Assembly (NCBI GenBank): GCA_015058215.1
Contig: SVCU01000012.1
Coordinates: 1 to 61,711 of the forward strand
Length of the DNA stretch: 61,711 bases
Direction of reading: 5' to 3'
DNA from: Clostridiales bacterium
GTDB lineage: Bacteria; Bacillota; Clostridia; Peptostreptococcales; Anaerovoracaceae
A program made the translations under genes and the position numbers. Below are positions 1-8,613 of the stretch, in pieces. A model generated the notes under the pieces. It made no database searches and had not been told where the DNA came from. It worked only from the letters and a program-made list of their open reading frames with translations. The stretch's first letter is position 1. Each line of letters starts with the position of its first letter.

Positions 1-457
1 TGTGCCATTTCATACAATGATACTTTGACACATCATCCGTAAAACCAACGGATTTATACAAATTGTATCCAGCATCTGTAGCTTTAAGCTCCACAGAGCT
101 CAAATTCATTTTAACTGCATCTTGAAGTAGCATTTTCATTATCGCAGTTGCATATCCCTTATGTCGGCATATCGGTTTTGTGTATACATTGAGTACTGTT
201 CCTGTTCTACCTGTTATGAACATCGGGCTTGCAGGTTTTTCCTCTATTAACAAGAATGCACAGGCAACGACTTCTTCCATTTCTCTAATTAGGTAGCAGA
301 AAATATTATGGTTCAGATTCTTTTCAAAGTAATCTGGCAAAGCCTCTATGAGCTTACTTTTGATTTCTTCACTCAATTCGCCGCAGTCTTCTTGCAAGAA
401 TTCCAATCTCAATTCTGTCAATGATGCAATATCAGAAATGTGTGCACGTTTAACCAT
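1..457 (-). CDS. GNAT-family N-acetyltransferase (3' end off window)
   Basis: The reading frame starts at an ATG at 457, seven bases after a GGAGG-type ribosome binding site, and stays open to the window edge, giving 152 residues without a stop. Residues 90-115 form the acetyl-CoA binding motif A (V-Y-T-K then C-R-H-K-G-Y-A, matching the R/Q-x-x-G-x-G/A pattern), and residues 124-140 (ELKAT..A..LYKSVGF) are the typical C-terminal motif B of GNAT enzymes. The substrate cannot be told. Most GNATs are 140-180 residues, so little is missing. The gene is visibly AT-richer than its neighbours, which hints at acquisition. Family is confident; function is not. Confidence 0.85.
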   Translation of the reverse strand, partial: MVKRAHISDIASLTELRLEFLQEDCGELSEEIKSKLIEALPDYFEKNLNHNIFCYLIREMEEVVACAFLLIEEKPASPMFITGRTGTVLNVYTKPICRHKGYATAIMKMLLQDAVKMNLSSVELKATDAGYNLYKSVGFTDDVSKYHCMKWH

Positions 458-535
458 ACTGTTTCCTCCAAATTCAAGTTTGTCTGATTAATTTGTTTAT
501 CCTAACACATAGCTGTAGTGTATGCAAGAAACAAC

Positions 536-557
536 CCCGGCAGGGCATGCTGTCGGG
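536..557 (-). terminator. Possible intrinsic terminator of the ABC exporter operon
   Basis: Read on the minus strand, an 8-bp stem (one A-C mismatch) with a CATG-containing loop is followed by a T-rich stretch (TTGTTTCTT). It lies about 45 bases beyond the permease stop codon. Confidence 0.45.
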
Positions 558-601
558 AATGTTTCTGTTTTACGAGCACCTGCCATTCAGAGGGCTTTTT
601 A

Positions 602-1333
602 TCATTCATGCTTCATTTGTCGTAAAAACAGCAGAATTGCCGCGATCAGGATCCCCCCTGCATAGGCCAGCACCCAGAACAGATGCGGCAGCCCTTCTGC
701 GAAATTTCCCTGCAGCACCGCCCGTTCCAGCTCCACCGCGTGGACGAAAGGCAGACTGTAGGCGATTTTTTCAAAAGCTCCTCCCACCAGTTTCAGATCG
801 AACCAGATGCCGGAGAGCCAGGCGGAAAGATTGGTGAGCAGTGCACCGCAGATGCCCCCCACCTGCTTTTCGTTCAGGATGCTGCCGCAAAGCAGCCCCA
901 GACCGATGAACAGAAGAGACACGGGCAGGAGGAACAGGATTGCCCACAGGATGTTCACCGTAAGAGGCAGTCCCAGCACCAGAGCCGCCAGATAGCAGAC
1001 CAGGCACTGCATCAGGGAGATGGGGATCATGGGCAAAGCATACCCCAGAATAAAATCCGCAGCCTTCATGGGCGTGGTATAAAGCCGCTGCAGCAGCGCG
1101 CTTCCCCTATCCTTCGCAATGATGGTAGCGGAAAAGAGACTGATGAAGGACAGCCCGAAGACGGTGATGCCCGGTGTCAGGTGACCGATTTCAAAGAGGC
1201 TGACCGGAATGTTGGCCTGAATGGCGGACAAAAGGAGCAGCAGCACCAGAGGGAATCCCAGGCTGAAAATGATGGTAAGAGGATCCCGCAGGATCTCTTT
1301 TGCGTTTCTCTGTGCAAAGGTCCGAAGTCTCAT
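602..1333 (-). CDS. ABC-2 type transporter, permease subunit
   Basis: 243 residues starting at ATG 1333; the ATG overlaps the stop of the upstream ATPase gene (ATGA), the usual sign of translational coupling. The protein opens with a short cytoplasmic segment (MRLRTFAQRNAKEILRDP) and then shows about six hydrophobic segments, with the L-x-x-L-Y-T-T-P-M-K-A motif near residue 85 that is typical of ABC-2 membrane domains. The frame is open further upstream but that stretch lies inside the ATPase gene, so it is rejected. With the ATPase it should form a homodimeric exporter, probably for a drug, lipid or antibiotic-like substrate; the substrate is not predictable. Confidence 0.88.
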   Translation of the reverse strand: MRLRTFAQRNAKEILRDPLTIIFSLGFPLVLLLLLSAIQANIPVSLFEIGHLTPGITVFGLSFISLFSATIIAKDRGSALLQRLYTTPMKAADFILGYALPMIPISLMQCLVCYLAALVLGLPLTVNILWAILFLLPVSLLFIGLGLLCGSILNEKQVGGICGALLTNLSAWLSGIWFDLKLVGGAFEKIAYSLPFVHAVELERAVLQGNFAEGLPHLFWVLAYAGGILIAAILLFLRQMKHE

Positions 1334-2058
1334 TTTACCGCCTCCTTCACGATTTTGATGAAGGCATCCTCGAAACGGTCTGCGCCGGTCACTTCCTTCA
1401 GTTCTGCCGCAGAGGCACAGGCCAGAAGCCGGCCGTCCTTCATGATGGCGATGCGGTCGGAAAGGGCCTCCGCTTCCTCCATATAATGGGTGGTGAGCAC
1501 CATGGTCACCTTCCCCTTCAGACTGCGGATCAAGTCCCACAGCTCGCTGCGGGCGATCACGTCCAGCCCCAGGGTGGGTTCATCCAGAAACAGGATCTCC
1601 GGCTCCCCGATGAGAGCCATGGCGATGCTGAGGCGGCGCTGCCAGCCCCCGGAAAGCTTGCCGGCTTTTTTCCCGGAAACGGCATCCAGCCCCAGAAGGT
1701 GCATCAGTTCTTCCCCTTTGGCTGCCCGTTTTTCTTTGCTGAATCCATGGACACCGGCCATCAGATCCAGATTTTCTTTTACGGTGAGTCCGGGTGCCAC
1801 AGCGGTTTCCTGCGGCGATACCCCGATGATCTTCTTCACTTCCTCACGCTCCGTCCGGATGCTCCTGCCGTTCAGGAAGGCATCCCCTTCCGTAGGCTCT
1901 GTCAGACCGCAGAGCATTTTGATGGTGGTGGTCTTCCCGGCACCGTTGATGCCCAGAAGGGCCAGCAGTTCTCCCGGTTTCACGGAAAGATCCAGACCGT
2001 CCACCGCGGTCACGTCTTTGTATCGTTTCGTCAGTTTTTTGATGCGGATGGCTTCCAC
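1330..2058 (-). CDS. ABC transporter ATP-binding protein (drug/antibiotic exporter type)
   Basis: 242 residues from a GTG start at 2058, preceded by an AAGGGG ribosome binding site 8 bases away. There is no ATG near the conserved N-terminus, and the open frame further upstream lies inside the TetR gene. Walker A is GINGAGKTT at 36-44, the ABC signature is LSGGWQRR near residue 136, Walker B is ILFLDEP near 157, and the H-loop histidine sits in LTTHY near 190. The family resembles CcmA/DrrA-type exporters. It pairs with the ABC-2 permease downstream (4-base overlap) and follows a TetR regulator, so a small-molecule-inducible efflux operon is likely. Confidence 0.92.
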   Translation of the reverse strand: MEAIRIKKLTKRYKDVTAVDGLDLSVKPGELLALLGINGAGKTTTIKMLCGLTEPTEGDAFLNGRSIRTEREEVKKIIGVSPQETAVAPGLTVKENLDLMAGVHGFSKEKRAAKGEELMHLLGLDAVSGKKAGKLSGGWQRRLSIAMALIGEPEILFLDEPTLGLDVIARSELWDLIRSLKGKVTMVLTTHYMEEAEALSDRIAIMKDGRLLACASAAELKEVTGADRFEDAFIKIVKEAVK

Positions 2059-2078
2059 TTGTATGTACCCCTTTTCTT

Positions 2079-2639
2079 TTATTCCAGCCGGAACCGCTGC
2101 CGCAGTCCCTGATAGGCATCCGTCAGCATGCGGCTCACCAGTTCTTCGTCGATGTCCAGAAACTCTGTGGTCATCATGACGGCGATGCCGTGGACGAAGG
2201 CCCACATTTCAAAATGGAACAGCTCCCCTTCCGAAGCACCCAGCCCCGTATTGGTTTGCACCAGTTCGGACATCTGTTGGTTCAGCTCCGTGTCTTCGGG
2301 AATGACCTCCTTGGTACGATCCCGCATATACAGCAGTTTGAACAGCTCCCGCTCCTCTTTGGCGAAGCGGATGTAGGCCATGCCGCTGGCTTTGTAGGGC
2401 GGATACTTGCCCTGGCCGATCTCCCGGTCGATGAACTCTTTGTTCAGCTGTTCCGCCGCCGCCACAGCCGCAAGACGGATCTGTTCCATATTCTCGAAAT
2501 TGGAAAACAGCGGCTGCGTGGAGCAGCCCAAAGCAGCCGCAAGACCGCGGGCATTCAGGGCCTCAGGCCCTTTCTGCCGCACCAGCTGCAACGCCGCTTC
2601 AACGATTTGTCCCTTTGTAATCTTTACCTTCGGCGGCAT
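2079..2639 (-). CDS. TetR/AcrR-family transcriptional regulator
   Basis: 186 residues. The chosen ATG at 2639 (MPPKVKITKG) has an AAGGAGGG site six bases upstream; an ATG seven codons earlier lacks one. Residues 8-55 are a TetR-type helix-turn-helix (ITKGQIVEAAL, then ALGCSTQPLFSNF). The C-terminal half is the helical ligand and dimerisation domain (WAFVHGIAVMM resembles TetR_C families such as WHG). The gene stops 20 bases before the ABC ATPase start, so it is first in that operon. A consensus promoter with a 14-bp inverted repeat just downstream of the -10 box suggests autorepression relieved by a substrate of the exporter. That last step is inference. Confidence 0.9.
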   Translation of the reverse strand: MPPKVKITKGQIVEAALQLVRQKGPEALNARGLAAALGCSTQPLFSNFENMEQIRLAAVAAAEQLNKEFIDREIGQGKYPPYKASGMAYIRFAKEERELFKLLYMRDRTKEVIPEDTELNQQMSELVQTNTGLGASEGELFHFEMWAFVHGIAVMMTTEFLDIDEELVSRMLTDAYQGLRQRFRLE

Positions 2640-2707
2640 GATGCGCCCTCCTTGCTGCAATGGTTCGATTTACATTGCTGTCCGATTGGTGAAATCGCCT
2701 TCATAAT

Positions 2708-2721
2708 ATAACACATGTTAT
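2708..2721. promoter_or_regulatory. Inverted repeat, candidate TetR operator
   Basis: ATAACA and TGTTAT arms separated by two bases, placed at roughly +5 to +18 of the promoter at 2732-2760. Location and symmetry suit a TetR-type repressor encoded by the first gene of the operon. Confidence 0.5.
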
Positions 2722-2731
2722 TTATATGTTC

Positions 2732-2760
2732 ATTATATGGTTCCTTCCGGCTTTTGTCAA
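2732..2760 (-). promoter_or_regulatory. Consensus sigma-A promoter of the TetR-ABC operon
   Basis: On the minus strand TTGACA (2760-2755) and TATAAT (2737-2732) are separated by exactly 17 bases, a perfect match to both boxes. Such a strong promoter is typical of a unit held down by a repressor. Confidence 0.85.
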
Positions 2761-2798
2761 GGGACTGGCTTTTATTTCTCATAAAAATATCCATAGAA

Positions 2799-2824
2799 AA
2801 AGGTGCCACTTCCGTGGCACCTTT
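2799..2824 (-). terminator. Intrinsic terminator of the lipoprotein gene
   Basis: An 11-bp perfect stem (AAAGGTGCCAC and its complement) with a 4-base loop, followed on the minus strand by a T run. It lies 24 bases after the lipoprotein stop codon. Confidence 0.85.
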
Positions 2825-2847
2825 CAAAATCGGTTCTTCCTTATAGA

Positions 2848-4602
2848 TTAATCAAACTGCGTAATCACTTCCATTTTCACCACTTTGTTTTCCTTGAAGT
2901 AGAACAAAATTGCATTTCCTAATCGTGATTCAAAATGAGCTTTATCATTTTCGCTCAGCCCAGCTTCTTCCCGATGATCATAACCATTGCACCAAATAAT
3001 ATCTTCTTCCTGAAAATACGGTTCAGTATGTGCCTCCGGGTAAGCATTCAGAACATCTTCACGTGTAGAACCAACATGTATTCCTCTCCATGTAAGCACA
3101 TCCGGATTCGTGGTCATAGCGTACGAAACATTCCAGGTACTCTTGTCATCTGGTTCCAAAACGCTTCGCCAGTAATTCAGATCACTGTACCACATTCCTT
3201 CCCGATAGCTATACGGTGTGTGCATTGCTTCTGTTGAGGTCTGCCGTTCCAAGAGTTCTCCCTGTCCCAGTTCCATCGACTGACTGCCCAAACCGTACCA
3301 GCGAAGATTTCCGGCGTCTGCCAACTTTTGATTTCGGAAAGCATAGTGAATGGAATCAGTCCCATGAATGACCGCTTCTGCCAATTCTTCTACAGTATCC
3401 TGCAAATCCGGATAATTGATTCGCCTTTCCAGAAAGATACGTTCTTCATTTTGCACTTCAAAGAACAGATAACTGCTTCCCATGGCATCGCGCCATTCAA
3501 ATGTATCTTGATTTTGACGCTGTTCTTGTACTTCATATACTTCAACAATCTTACCGATACTTGTCATATGGGTACAAACCAAATCAAATGCACAGACCCG
3601 CACGCTTTCTCCCCAGTAACCAACCTCTTTTCCATAGGAATCAACTTCTGCATCAACTACTATTTTGGGAATTTGGGGATATTGTAATGCAATTTCGGTC
3701 GGATTCAAAATTCCAGGTGACCATTCGCGGATATCACCCGGTTCTTTGTCAGAAAAACTAAGACCGGATTCCACATGCCAATTCCCGCCATCATTGCTGA
3801 CGTAGAACAAGAACGGGCCGTACCCCTTGTTACCGATCATTTTCCCTTCGATTTCAAGCTGTACTTTGTACATAGTAAAGGCAGCTTTTGTCTCAAATTT
3901 ACTGTAAATCAACTTTACATGGTCGTTCCAGTTTTCACCGAAATTTTCCTTCAGCATATGATTATCAGTTAAACCATATAGATATGTTTCTGCCGCAGCC
4001 TCTTTCGTTTTTACAAAAGTTGACGAATCCAGCGGAGTAATTACATTCCAGGAACCATTTTCACTGCTTGCGTAAAAAGTAATCCCCTTCGGTATACAAA
4101 ATTCAAAATACGCCTCTTTCGGAAGTTGTACAGTAACCAATGCCGTTTGATGCGTTCGTACCGCTTTCCCAGATACAGAATCCGGATCTGCTTTCCTTTT
4201 CTGCATATATTCTTGTTCGCTTAAAATCACACCACTCTTTTTTTCATAATATACTGTTTTTACAATAGTCCGAAGTTCTCTTTCGAATGTTGCCTTTTCC
4301 CAAAGTTCTGCTGGAAATTCTTCTATTTGAACTTCCTTTCGGAACGATTCATAATAAGTATCAATCGCTTCGTCCAAACCGGGAACATCATCGTAATAAC
4401 CCGCTTCTCCGATGCCGATATAATTTCGGATGTTATCCTGACTGCTGTTTTGTCCTTCACCCTCGGGGTTCTGCTGTTCTTCCTGCCGGTTGGGATCGTC
4501 GGGATCCTGGGGATTGTCCGGCTCTGCCGGAGTGCAGGCGGTAAAGAGGCACAGGAGAAGCACCGGCAGTACGAGCCAGCGAAGAAAAGTACGGTGTTTC
4601 AT
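2848..4602 (-). CDS. Large secreted lipoprotein of unknown function
   Basis: 584 residues from ATG 4602 with a GAAAGGAGG site upstream. The N-terminus is a lipoprotein signal peptide with lipobox LFTAC, Cys23 being the lipid-modified residue. Residues 24-60 are a Pro/Asp/Glu/Gln-rich linker. The rest is rich in beta-prone and aromatic segments. The last 90 residues contain a G-I-x-V-G-S-T-R-E-D-V-L-x-A-Y-P stretch, similar to the recurring modules in SmpA/BLIP-like domains of clostridial lipoproteins; that assignment is tentative. It stands alone between terminators and is less GC-rich than its neighbours. I do not recognise a specific function; it should sit on the outer face of the membrane. 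Confidence 0.8.
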   Translation of the reverse strand: MKHRTFLRWLVLPVLLLCLFTACTPAEPDNPQDPDDPNRQEEQQNPEGEGQNSSQDNIRNYIGIGEAGYYDDVPGLDEAIDTYYESFRKEVQIEEFPAELWEKATFERELRTIVKTVYYEKKSGVILSEQEYMQKRKADPDSVSGKAVRTHQTALVTVQLPKEAYFEFCIPKGITFYASSENGSWNVITPLDSSTFVKTKEAAAETYLYGLTDNHMLKENFGENWNDHVKLIYSKFETKAAFTMYKVQLEIEGKMIGNKGYGPFLFYVSNDGGNWHVESGLSFSDKEPGDIREWSPGILNPTEIALQYPQIPKIVVDAEVDSYGKEVGYWGESVRVCAFDLVCTHMTSIGKIVEVYEVQEQRQNQDTFEWRDAMGSSYLFFEVQNEERIFLERRINYPDLQDTVEELAEAVIHGTDSIHYAFRNQKLADAGNLRWYGLGSQSMELGQGELLERQTSTEAMHTPYSYREGMWYSDLNYWRSVLEPDDKSTWNVSYAMTTNPDVLTWRGIHVGSTREDVLNAYPEAHTEPYFQEEDIIWCNGYDHREEAGLSENDKAHFESRLGNAILFYFKENKVVKMEVITQFD

Positions 4603-4712
4603 GGCAAAGCCTCCTTTCTGAAAGGTCCAAACAGGCCCTTCCCTTTGTGTATAGTTTAACAGACCGGGTCCTCTTCTGTAAAGTGCAGGGGGATTACGGT
4701 TATATTACAAAA

Positions 4713-4745
4713 GCCCTGCCGGGGCGGAAAATCGCCCGGCAGGGC
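4713..4745 (-). terminator. Intrinsic terminator of the SulP gene
   Basis: An 11-bp GC-rich stem (GCCCTGCCGGG and complement) lies about 40 bases past the SulP stop and is followed on the minus strand by TTTTG. The other flank is also A/T-rich. Confidence 0.75.
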
Positions 4746-4787
4746 CTCTTTTTTATGGTTTTGAAGAATTAGGTCGTGGAGCCGCTT

Positions 4788-6449
4788 TTATGCTTCCTTG
4801 CAGATTTCTGCGGCGCGTTCCAGCGCCTGGTCAATGTGAGGCAGGATGTTATCGATGCCCACCTTTTCGTAGAACCCGGCCTTGGCGAACACGGCCATGG
4901 GCTGTTCGTTCACGTGGGACAGGATCAGGGTGACACCCTTGGCCTGGCAGGCGGCGTACAGGTTTTCCATGTTCTTCATGGCGGTGGCGTCGATGGCGGA
5001 TACGTTGCTCATACGAACGATGATGGCCTTGGTTTCGTCAGACAGTTCGAAGTCGAAGAACTTGTTGGTGTTGGCGAAGAACATGGGGCCGTTGATTTCG
5101 TAGACCAGAGTACCGGCAGGGATTTCCTTGGTCTTGCCGTCGTGGCCGCTGGTGTTTTCCTTCCAGACGCGGACGTAGGTAACTTCGGACATTCTCTTGA
5201 TGAAGAGAACGGCTGCCAGAACGATGCCCACGCCGATGGCCACTACCAGGTCGAAGGCGATGGTCAGGACGAAAGTCAGTACCAGTACGAAAATGTCGCT
5301 CTTGGGAGAGAAGCGGCAGATCTTTACGAAATGTCTCCATTCGCTCATGTTGTAGGCAACCATGAACAGGATGGCGGCGATGATGGGCATGGGGATCATT
5401 TTTGCCAGGGGCATCAGCACCAGCAGGAACAGCAGCAGAACCACTGCGTGTACCATGCCGGAGATAGGAGAACGGCCGCCGTTCTTTACATTGGCAGCGG
5501 TTCTTGCAATGGCACCGGTGGCAGGGATACCGCCGAAGAGGCCGGAAGCCACGTTGCCCAGACCCTGGGCGATCAGTTCGGTGTTGGAGTTGTGGCGATC
5601 GTTGATCATGCCGTCGGAAACCACGCAGGACAGCAGGGATTCGATGGCGGCCAGAATGGCGATGGTGAAGGCGTTGGGCAGAACGGCTTTCATGGTATCA
5701 AAGCTGAATTCCGGCAGAGAAGGCACGGGGAAACCGGCCTTCAGATCGGGATACAGGGTGCCGATGGTATTCACTTCGAAGGGGCCGAACTTCACCAGCA
5801 GGATGCCTGCAATCACAGCGATGATGGATGCGGGGATCTTGCCCAGCAGCTTGGAGACCTTGCCCAGCATAGGCCACAGGATCAGAATGGCCATGCCGAT
5901 GACGCCCACAATAAGTGCATCCAGGTTCAGGGTGCCGATGGAGTCCACGATGGCTTCGATCTTTTCGGTGGTTTCGATGGCGTGGGTGCCTTCAGCAAAG
6001 GTGAGGCCCAGGAAGTCCTTCACCTGGCCCACCACAATGGTGATGGCGATACCGGAGGTGAAGCCGGTGGTGATGGTCATGGGGATGTACTTGATCAGGG
6101 AACCGAAATTAAAGATACCCATGAGGATCAGGAACACACCGGCCATGAGGGTGGCCATGATCAGGCCGGAAATGCCGTGCTGCATCACAACGCCGGCGAC
6201 GATGGTGGCAAAGGCTGCCGTGGGGCCGGAGATGTTTACCTTGCTGCCGCCGAAGAAAGAAATGACGAAACCGGCGATGATGGCGGTGTAGAGGCCCTGC
6301 TCCGGAGAAACGCCGGAAGCGATGGCCAGTGCGATGGACAGAGGCAGTGCGATGATGGCCACGATGATACCGGCCACCAGGTCATTTACCAGCTGCCCCT
6401 TGCTGTAGTTTTTCAGAGATGTAAAGAGTTTGGGCTGAAAGGTTTTCAT
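4788..6449 (-). CDS. SulP/SLC26-family anion permease with STAS domain
   Basis: 553 residues. Residues 1-420 carry the SulP transport domain with about 12-14 membrane spans, beginning with DLVAGIIVAIIALPLSIALA near 25 and including the NISGPTAAF segment near 73. Residues 440-550 form a cytoplasmic STAS domain (LVYEINGPMFFANTNKF, then SNVSAIDATAMKNME). The STAS position that is Ser in anti-sigma antagonists reads D-A-T-A, so it is probably not a phospho-switch. Family members move sulfate, bicarbonate or other anions; the substrate is unknown here. The gene is a single unit bounded by terminators. Its best AGGAGG lies about 31 bases before the ATG, so the start region is unusual. Confidence 0.93.
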   Translation of the reverse strand: MKTFQPKLFTSLKNYSKGQLVNDLVAGIIVAIIALPLSIALAIASGVSPEQGLYTAIIAGFVISFFGGSKVNISGPTAAFATIVAGVVMQHGISGLIMATLMAGVFLILMGIFNFGSLIKYIPMTITTGFTSGIAITIVVGQVKDFLGLTFAEGTHAIETTEKIEAIVDSIGTLNLDALIVGVIGMAILILWPMLGKVSKLLGKIPASIIAVIAGILLVKFGPFEVNTIGTLYPDLKAGFPVPSLPEFSFDTMKAVLPNAFTIAILAAIESLLSCVVSDGMINDRHNSNTELIAQGLGNVASGLFGGIPATGAIARTAANVKNGGRSPISGMVHAVVLLLFLLVLMPLAKMIPMPIIAAILFMVAYNMSEWRHFVKICRFSPKSDIFVLVLTFVLTIAFDLVVAIGVGIVLAAVLFIKRMSEVTYVRVWKENTSGHDGKTKEIPAGTLVYEINGPMFFANTNKFFDFELSDETKAIIVRMSNVSAIDATAMKNMENLYAACQAKGVTLILSHVNEQPMAVFAKAGFYEKVGIDNILPHIDQALERAAEICKEA

Positions 6450-6493
6450 TGTTTTAGAGCGTCCTTACGGACAGGTTCCTCCTGCGTAAAAAT

Positions 6494-6513
6494 GCGCCCG
6501 CTTTCGCGGGCGC
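6494..6513 (-). terminator. Intrinsic terminator of the cyclodeaminase-like gene
   Basis: An 8-bp all-GC stem (GCGCCCGC) closed by a GAAA tetraloop on the minus strand, followed by ATTTTTA. A textbook rho-independent terminator. Confidence 0.92.
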
Positions 6514-6539
6514 CGTAAAAAAGTTCCGAATGGGATGGT

Positions 6540-7160
6540 TTATTTGAAAACAACAGTCTTCAGGATGTCTGCTTCTTCTTCCTGAGCCAGCTTTTCCAGT
6601 TCTTCGCAGCGCTTCAGCAGAGCGGCCTTCTTGGCTTCGTCCTTCAGGGAGACTGCGTTGATGCGAACATTGTACAGAGCGCCCAGAATTGCGGTACGAG
6701 CCATCATAGCAGCGATAGCACCGTCGGAAACAGCATTCTTGTTGCCCTTTGCGATCACTTCGCGAGCGCCATTGAAAATGGGAACTGCTCTTTCAGCGAT
6801 GCCCAGGGGAACCTGTGCAGCTTCTTCGGTCTTTTCCTGGATGGTCTTGGCGCGCAGTGCCTTTTCTTCTTCGGTGTTCTTGGGCATGGAGAAGCAGCCA
6901 ACTACGGTTGCGTAAGCGTTGGCGTCGTCGTCGATGGCCTTCAGCTGTTCGTCGCTGATGGCTTCCATGTCTGCCTTCAGCTTAGCCATTTCGTCCCAGT
7001 ATTCTTCGTAGCCCTTCTTGCCTACGGTCAGAGCAGCAACCATTGCGACCAGATTGCAGCCGGTGGAACCGCACATTGCAGCGATGGAGCCGCCGCCGGG
7101 GATGGGGGAATTGGAAGCCAGTTCCTTCATGAAGTCTTTCATAGTCAGATCTGCAAGCAT
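6540..7160 (-). CDS. Cyclodeaminase/cyclohydrolase family protein (FTCD-C/FchA-like)
   Basis: 206 residues, the usual size for a stand-alone domain of this family. Key stretch: SPIPGGGSIAAMCGSTGCNL at 18-37, the glycine-rich folate-binding motif, and a long helical remainder ending KTVVFK. Relatives include the formiminotetrahydrofolate cyclodeaminase half of FTCD and methenyl-THF cyclohydrolase FchA, both working in one-carbon metabolism in the cytoplasm. No formiminotransferase gene is next to it, so the cyclohydrolase or a purine/histidine-degradation role remain open. The start at 7160 follows TAGGAG by six bases, 10 bases after the upstream CNNM-type gene stops, so the two are probably cotranscribed; an efficient terminator follows. 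Confidence 0.88.
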   Translation of the reverse strand: MLADLTMKDFMKELASNSPIPGGGSIAAMCGSTGCNLVAMVAALTVGKKGYEEYWDEMAKLKADMEAISDEQLKAIDDDANAYATVVGCFSMPKNTEEEKALRAKTIQEKTEEAAQVPLGIAERAVPIFNGAREVIAKGNKNAVSDGAIAAMMARTAILGALYNVRINAVSLKDEAKKAALLKRCEELEKLAQEEEADILKTVVFK

Positions 7161-7170
7161 GATGTTTCTC

Positions 7171-8517
7171 CTATTCTTCTTCTAAAATTTCTTTTTCTTC
7201 CGCCTGTTTGACGGTAAGTTTCACTTGTTCGATGCGGCGGTCTTTTACCACTTCCAGCACGTAGGTGCACTGGTCATCTTCCACTTCCTTCTGCAGGTTT
7301 TCACCGTCTTCGGGGATCTCGCCCAGAAGCTCCAGAAGGTAGCCGCCGATGGTCTCGCTGGTTTCGGATTCCAGTTTGAGACCAAGTTCTTCGTTGAGAT
7401 CTTCCAGCGCGATGGAGCCCTCGATGCGATAGGTACCCTCTTCCAGGCTGGTGATCTCGGTTTCGGCTTCGTCGTATTCGTCGTCGATATCGCCCATGAC
7501 TTCTTCAATGATGTCTTCCAGCGTTACAATGCCGCTGAAGCCGCCGTATTCGTCGATGAGGATGGCGATGTGCTGTTTGGAAGCCTGCAGTTCCCGCATG
7601 AGATCTGCGATGTTCTTCGTTTCGGGAACGAAGAAGGGTTTCCGCAGGATGCTGCGGATGTCCACGTTCTCAAAGCCCTTTTTCTTGGCTTCGATGAAGT
7701 AGTCTTTGATATTCAGGATGCCCAGGATGCGGTCCCGGTGTTCTTCGTACACGGGAATTCTGGTGTACTGCATTTCCATCAGTTCGTCCATGTAGACCTT
7801 GGGGTCGTCCTGGATGTCGATGGTGAACACATCGGGTCTGGGAGTCATGACCTCATATGCCAGCGTGTCATCGAAATCGAAGATGTTGGTGATCATCTTC
7901 GCGCCTTCTTCATCCAGTGCACCGGATTCCTGACCGGCCTCCAGCATGGATACCACTTCTTCTTCCGAGAAGGCATCTTCGTCGGGAGTTTCCTTCTGGC
8001 GGGTCAGTTTCATGACGGCCTTTACGGAAACGGAAAGGAACCATACGATGGGCTTTGTGACGACGCGCACCCCATTGACGATGCCCACGGTAGCCATGGC
8101 TACTTTTTCCGCGTGGTTCATGGCAAGGCGCTTGGGATACAGTTCGCCCAGGACCAATGTGAAGTAAGACAGGATCAGAGTGACCAGGAACACGCCGATC
8201 TGCGTGCCCCAGGGAACGCCCAGTTTGGTGAGCCATGCGCCCACATCGTCTGCCATGCTCATAGAGGCCGAAGCACTTGCCAGAAAACCGGACAAGGTAA
8301 TGGCCACCTGGATGGAAGACAGGAAACTGTTGGGTTCATCCACAAAATCCAAAACCATCTGTGCTTTTTTCTTGCCTTCCGCGGCCAGGGCCTTCATTTT
8401 ATTCCGGTTGACGGAAACGATGGCCATTTCGGCGGCAGCAAAGAACGCATTGATCAGGATCAGTACAAAAATGAGAAGCAATTGCAAAGGTATGCTGGGA
8501 CTGGGATCGGGATCCAT
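7171..8517 (-). CDS. CNNM/CorC-type transporter-associated protein (hemolysin family)
   Basis: 448 residues from ATG 8517, ten bases after AGGAGG; the longer frame to 8595 runs through the promoter and is rejected. Residues 1-200 are a DUF21/CNNM membrane domain with about four spans ([33 protein letters not shown]). Residues 215-340 hold two CBS domains ([31 protein letters not shown]), and residues 365-445 the CorC_HlyC domain ([15 protein letters not shown]). Relatives act in Mg2+ efflux/homeostasis or cobalt resistance, although annotated hemolysins. It is transcribed from its own promoter and leads the short unit with the cyclodeaminase-like gene. Confidence 0.92.
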   Translation of the reverse strand: MDPDPSPSIPLQLLLIFVLILINAFFAAAEMAIVSVNRNKMKALAAEGKKKAQMVLDFVDEPNSFLSSIQVAITLSGFLASASASMSMADDVGAWLTKLGVPWGTQIGVFLVTLILSYFTLVLGELYPKRLAMNHAEKVAMATVGIVNGVRVVTKPIVWFLSVSVKAVMKLTRQKETPDEDAFSEEEVVSMLEAGQESGALDEEGAKMITNIFDFDDTLAYEVMTPRPDVFTIDIQDDPKVYMDELMEMQYTRIPVYEEHRDRILGILNIKDYFIEAKKKGFENVDIRSILRKPFFVPETKNIADLMRELQASKQHIAILIDEYGGFSGIVTLEDIIEEVMGDIDDEYDEAETEITSLEEGTYRIEGSIALEDLNEELGLKLESETSETIGGYLLELLGEIPEDGENLQKEVEDDQCTYVLEVVKDRRIEQVKLTVKQAEEKEILEEE

Positions 8518-8565
8518 ATAGATATATCCTCCTAAGGGTATTGTTATAGTGATAACGGACAGTTT

Positions 8566-8595
8566 ATTGTACCACGGACTCCTGCCCTTTGGCAA
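8566..8595 (-). promoter_or_regulatory. Promoter of the CNNM-type gene
   Basis: TTGCCA and TACAAT separated by 18 bases on the minus strand, about 48 bases upstream of the ATG at 8517. Confidence 0.55.
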
Positions 8596-8613
8596 GAGCC
8601 TGCGGATACTTGC

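Noticed and set aside
2058-2205. Longer N-terminus for the ABC ATPase
   Set aside because: The extra residues are Arg/His-rich, lie inside the TetR coding sequence and have no homology; the GTG at 2058 has a good ribosome binding site.
4776-6518. 580-codon plus-strand frame opposite the SulP gene
   Set aside because: Shadow of the SulP gene; low-complexity composition, no initiation signal.
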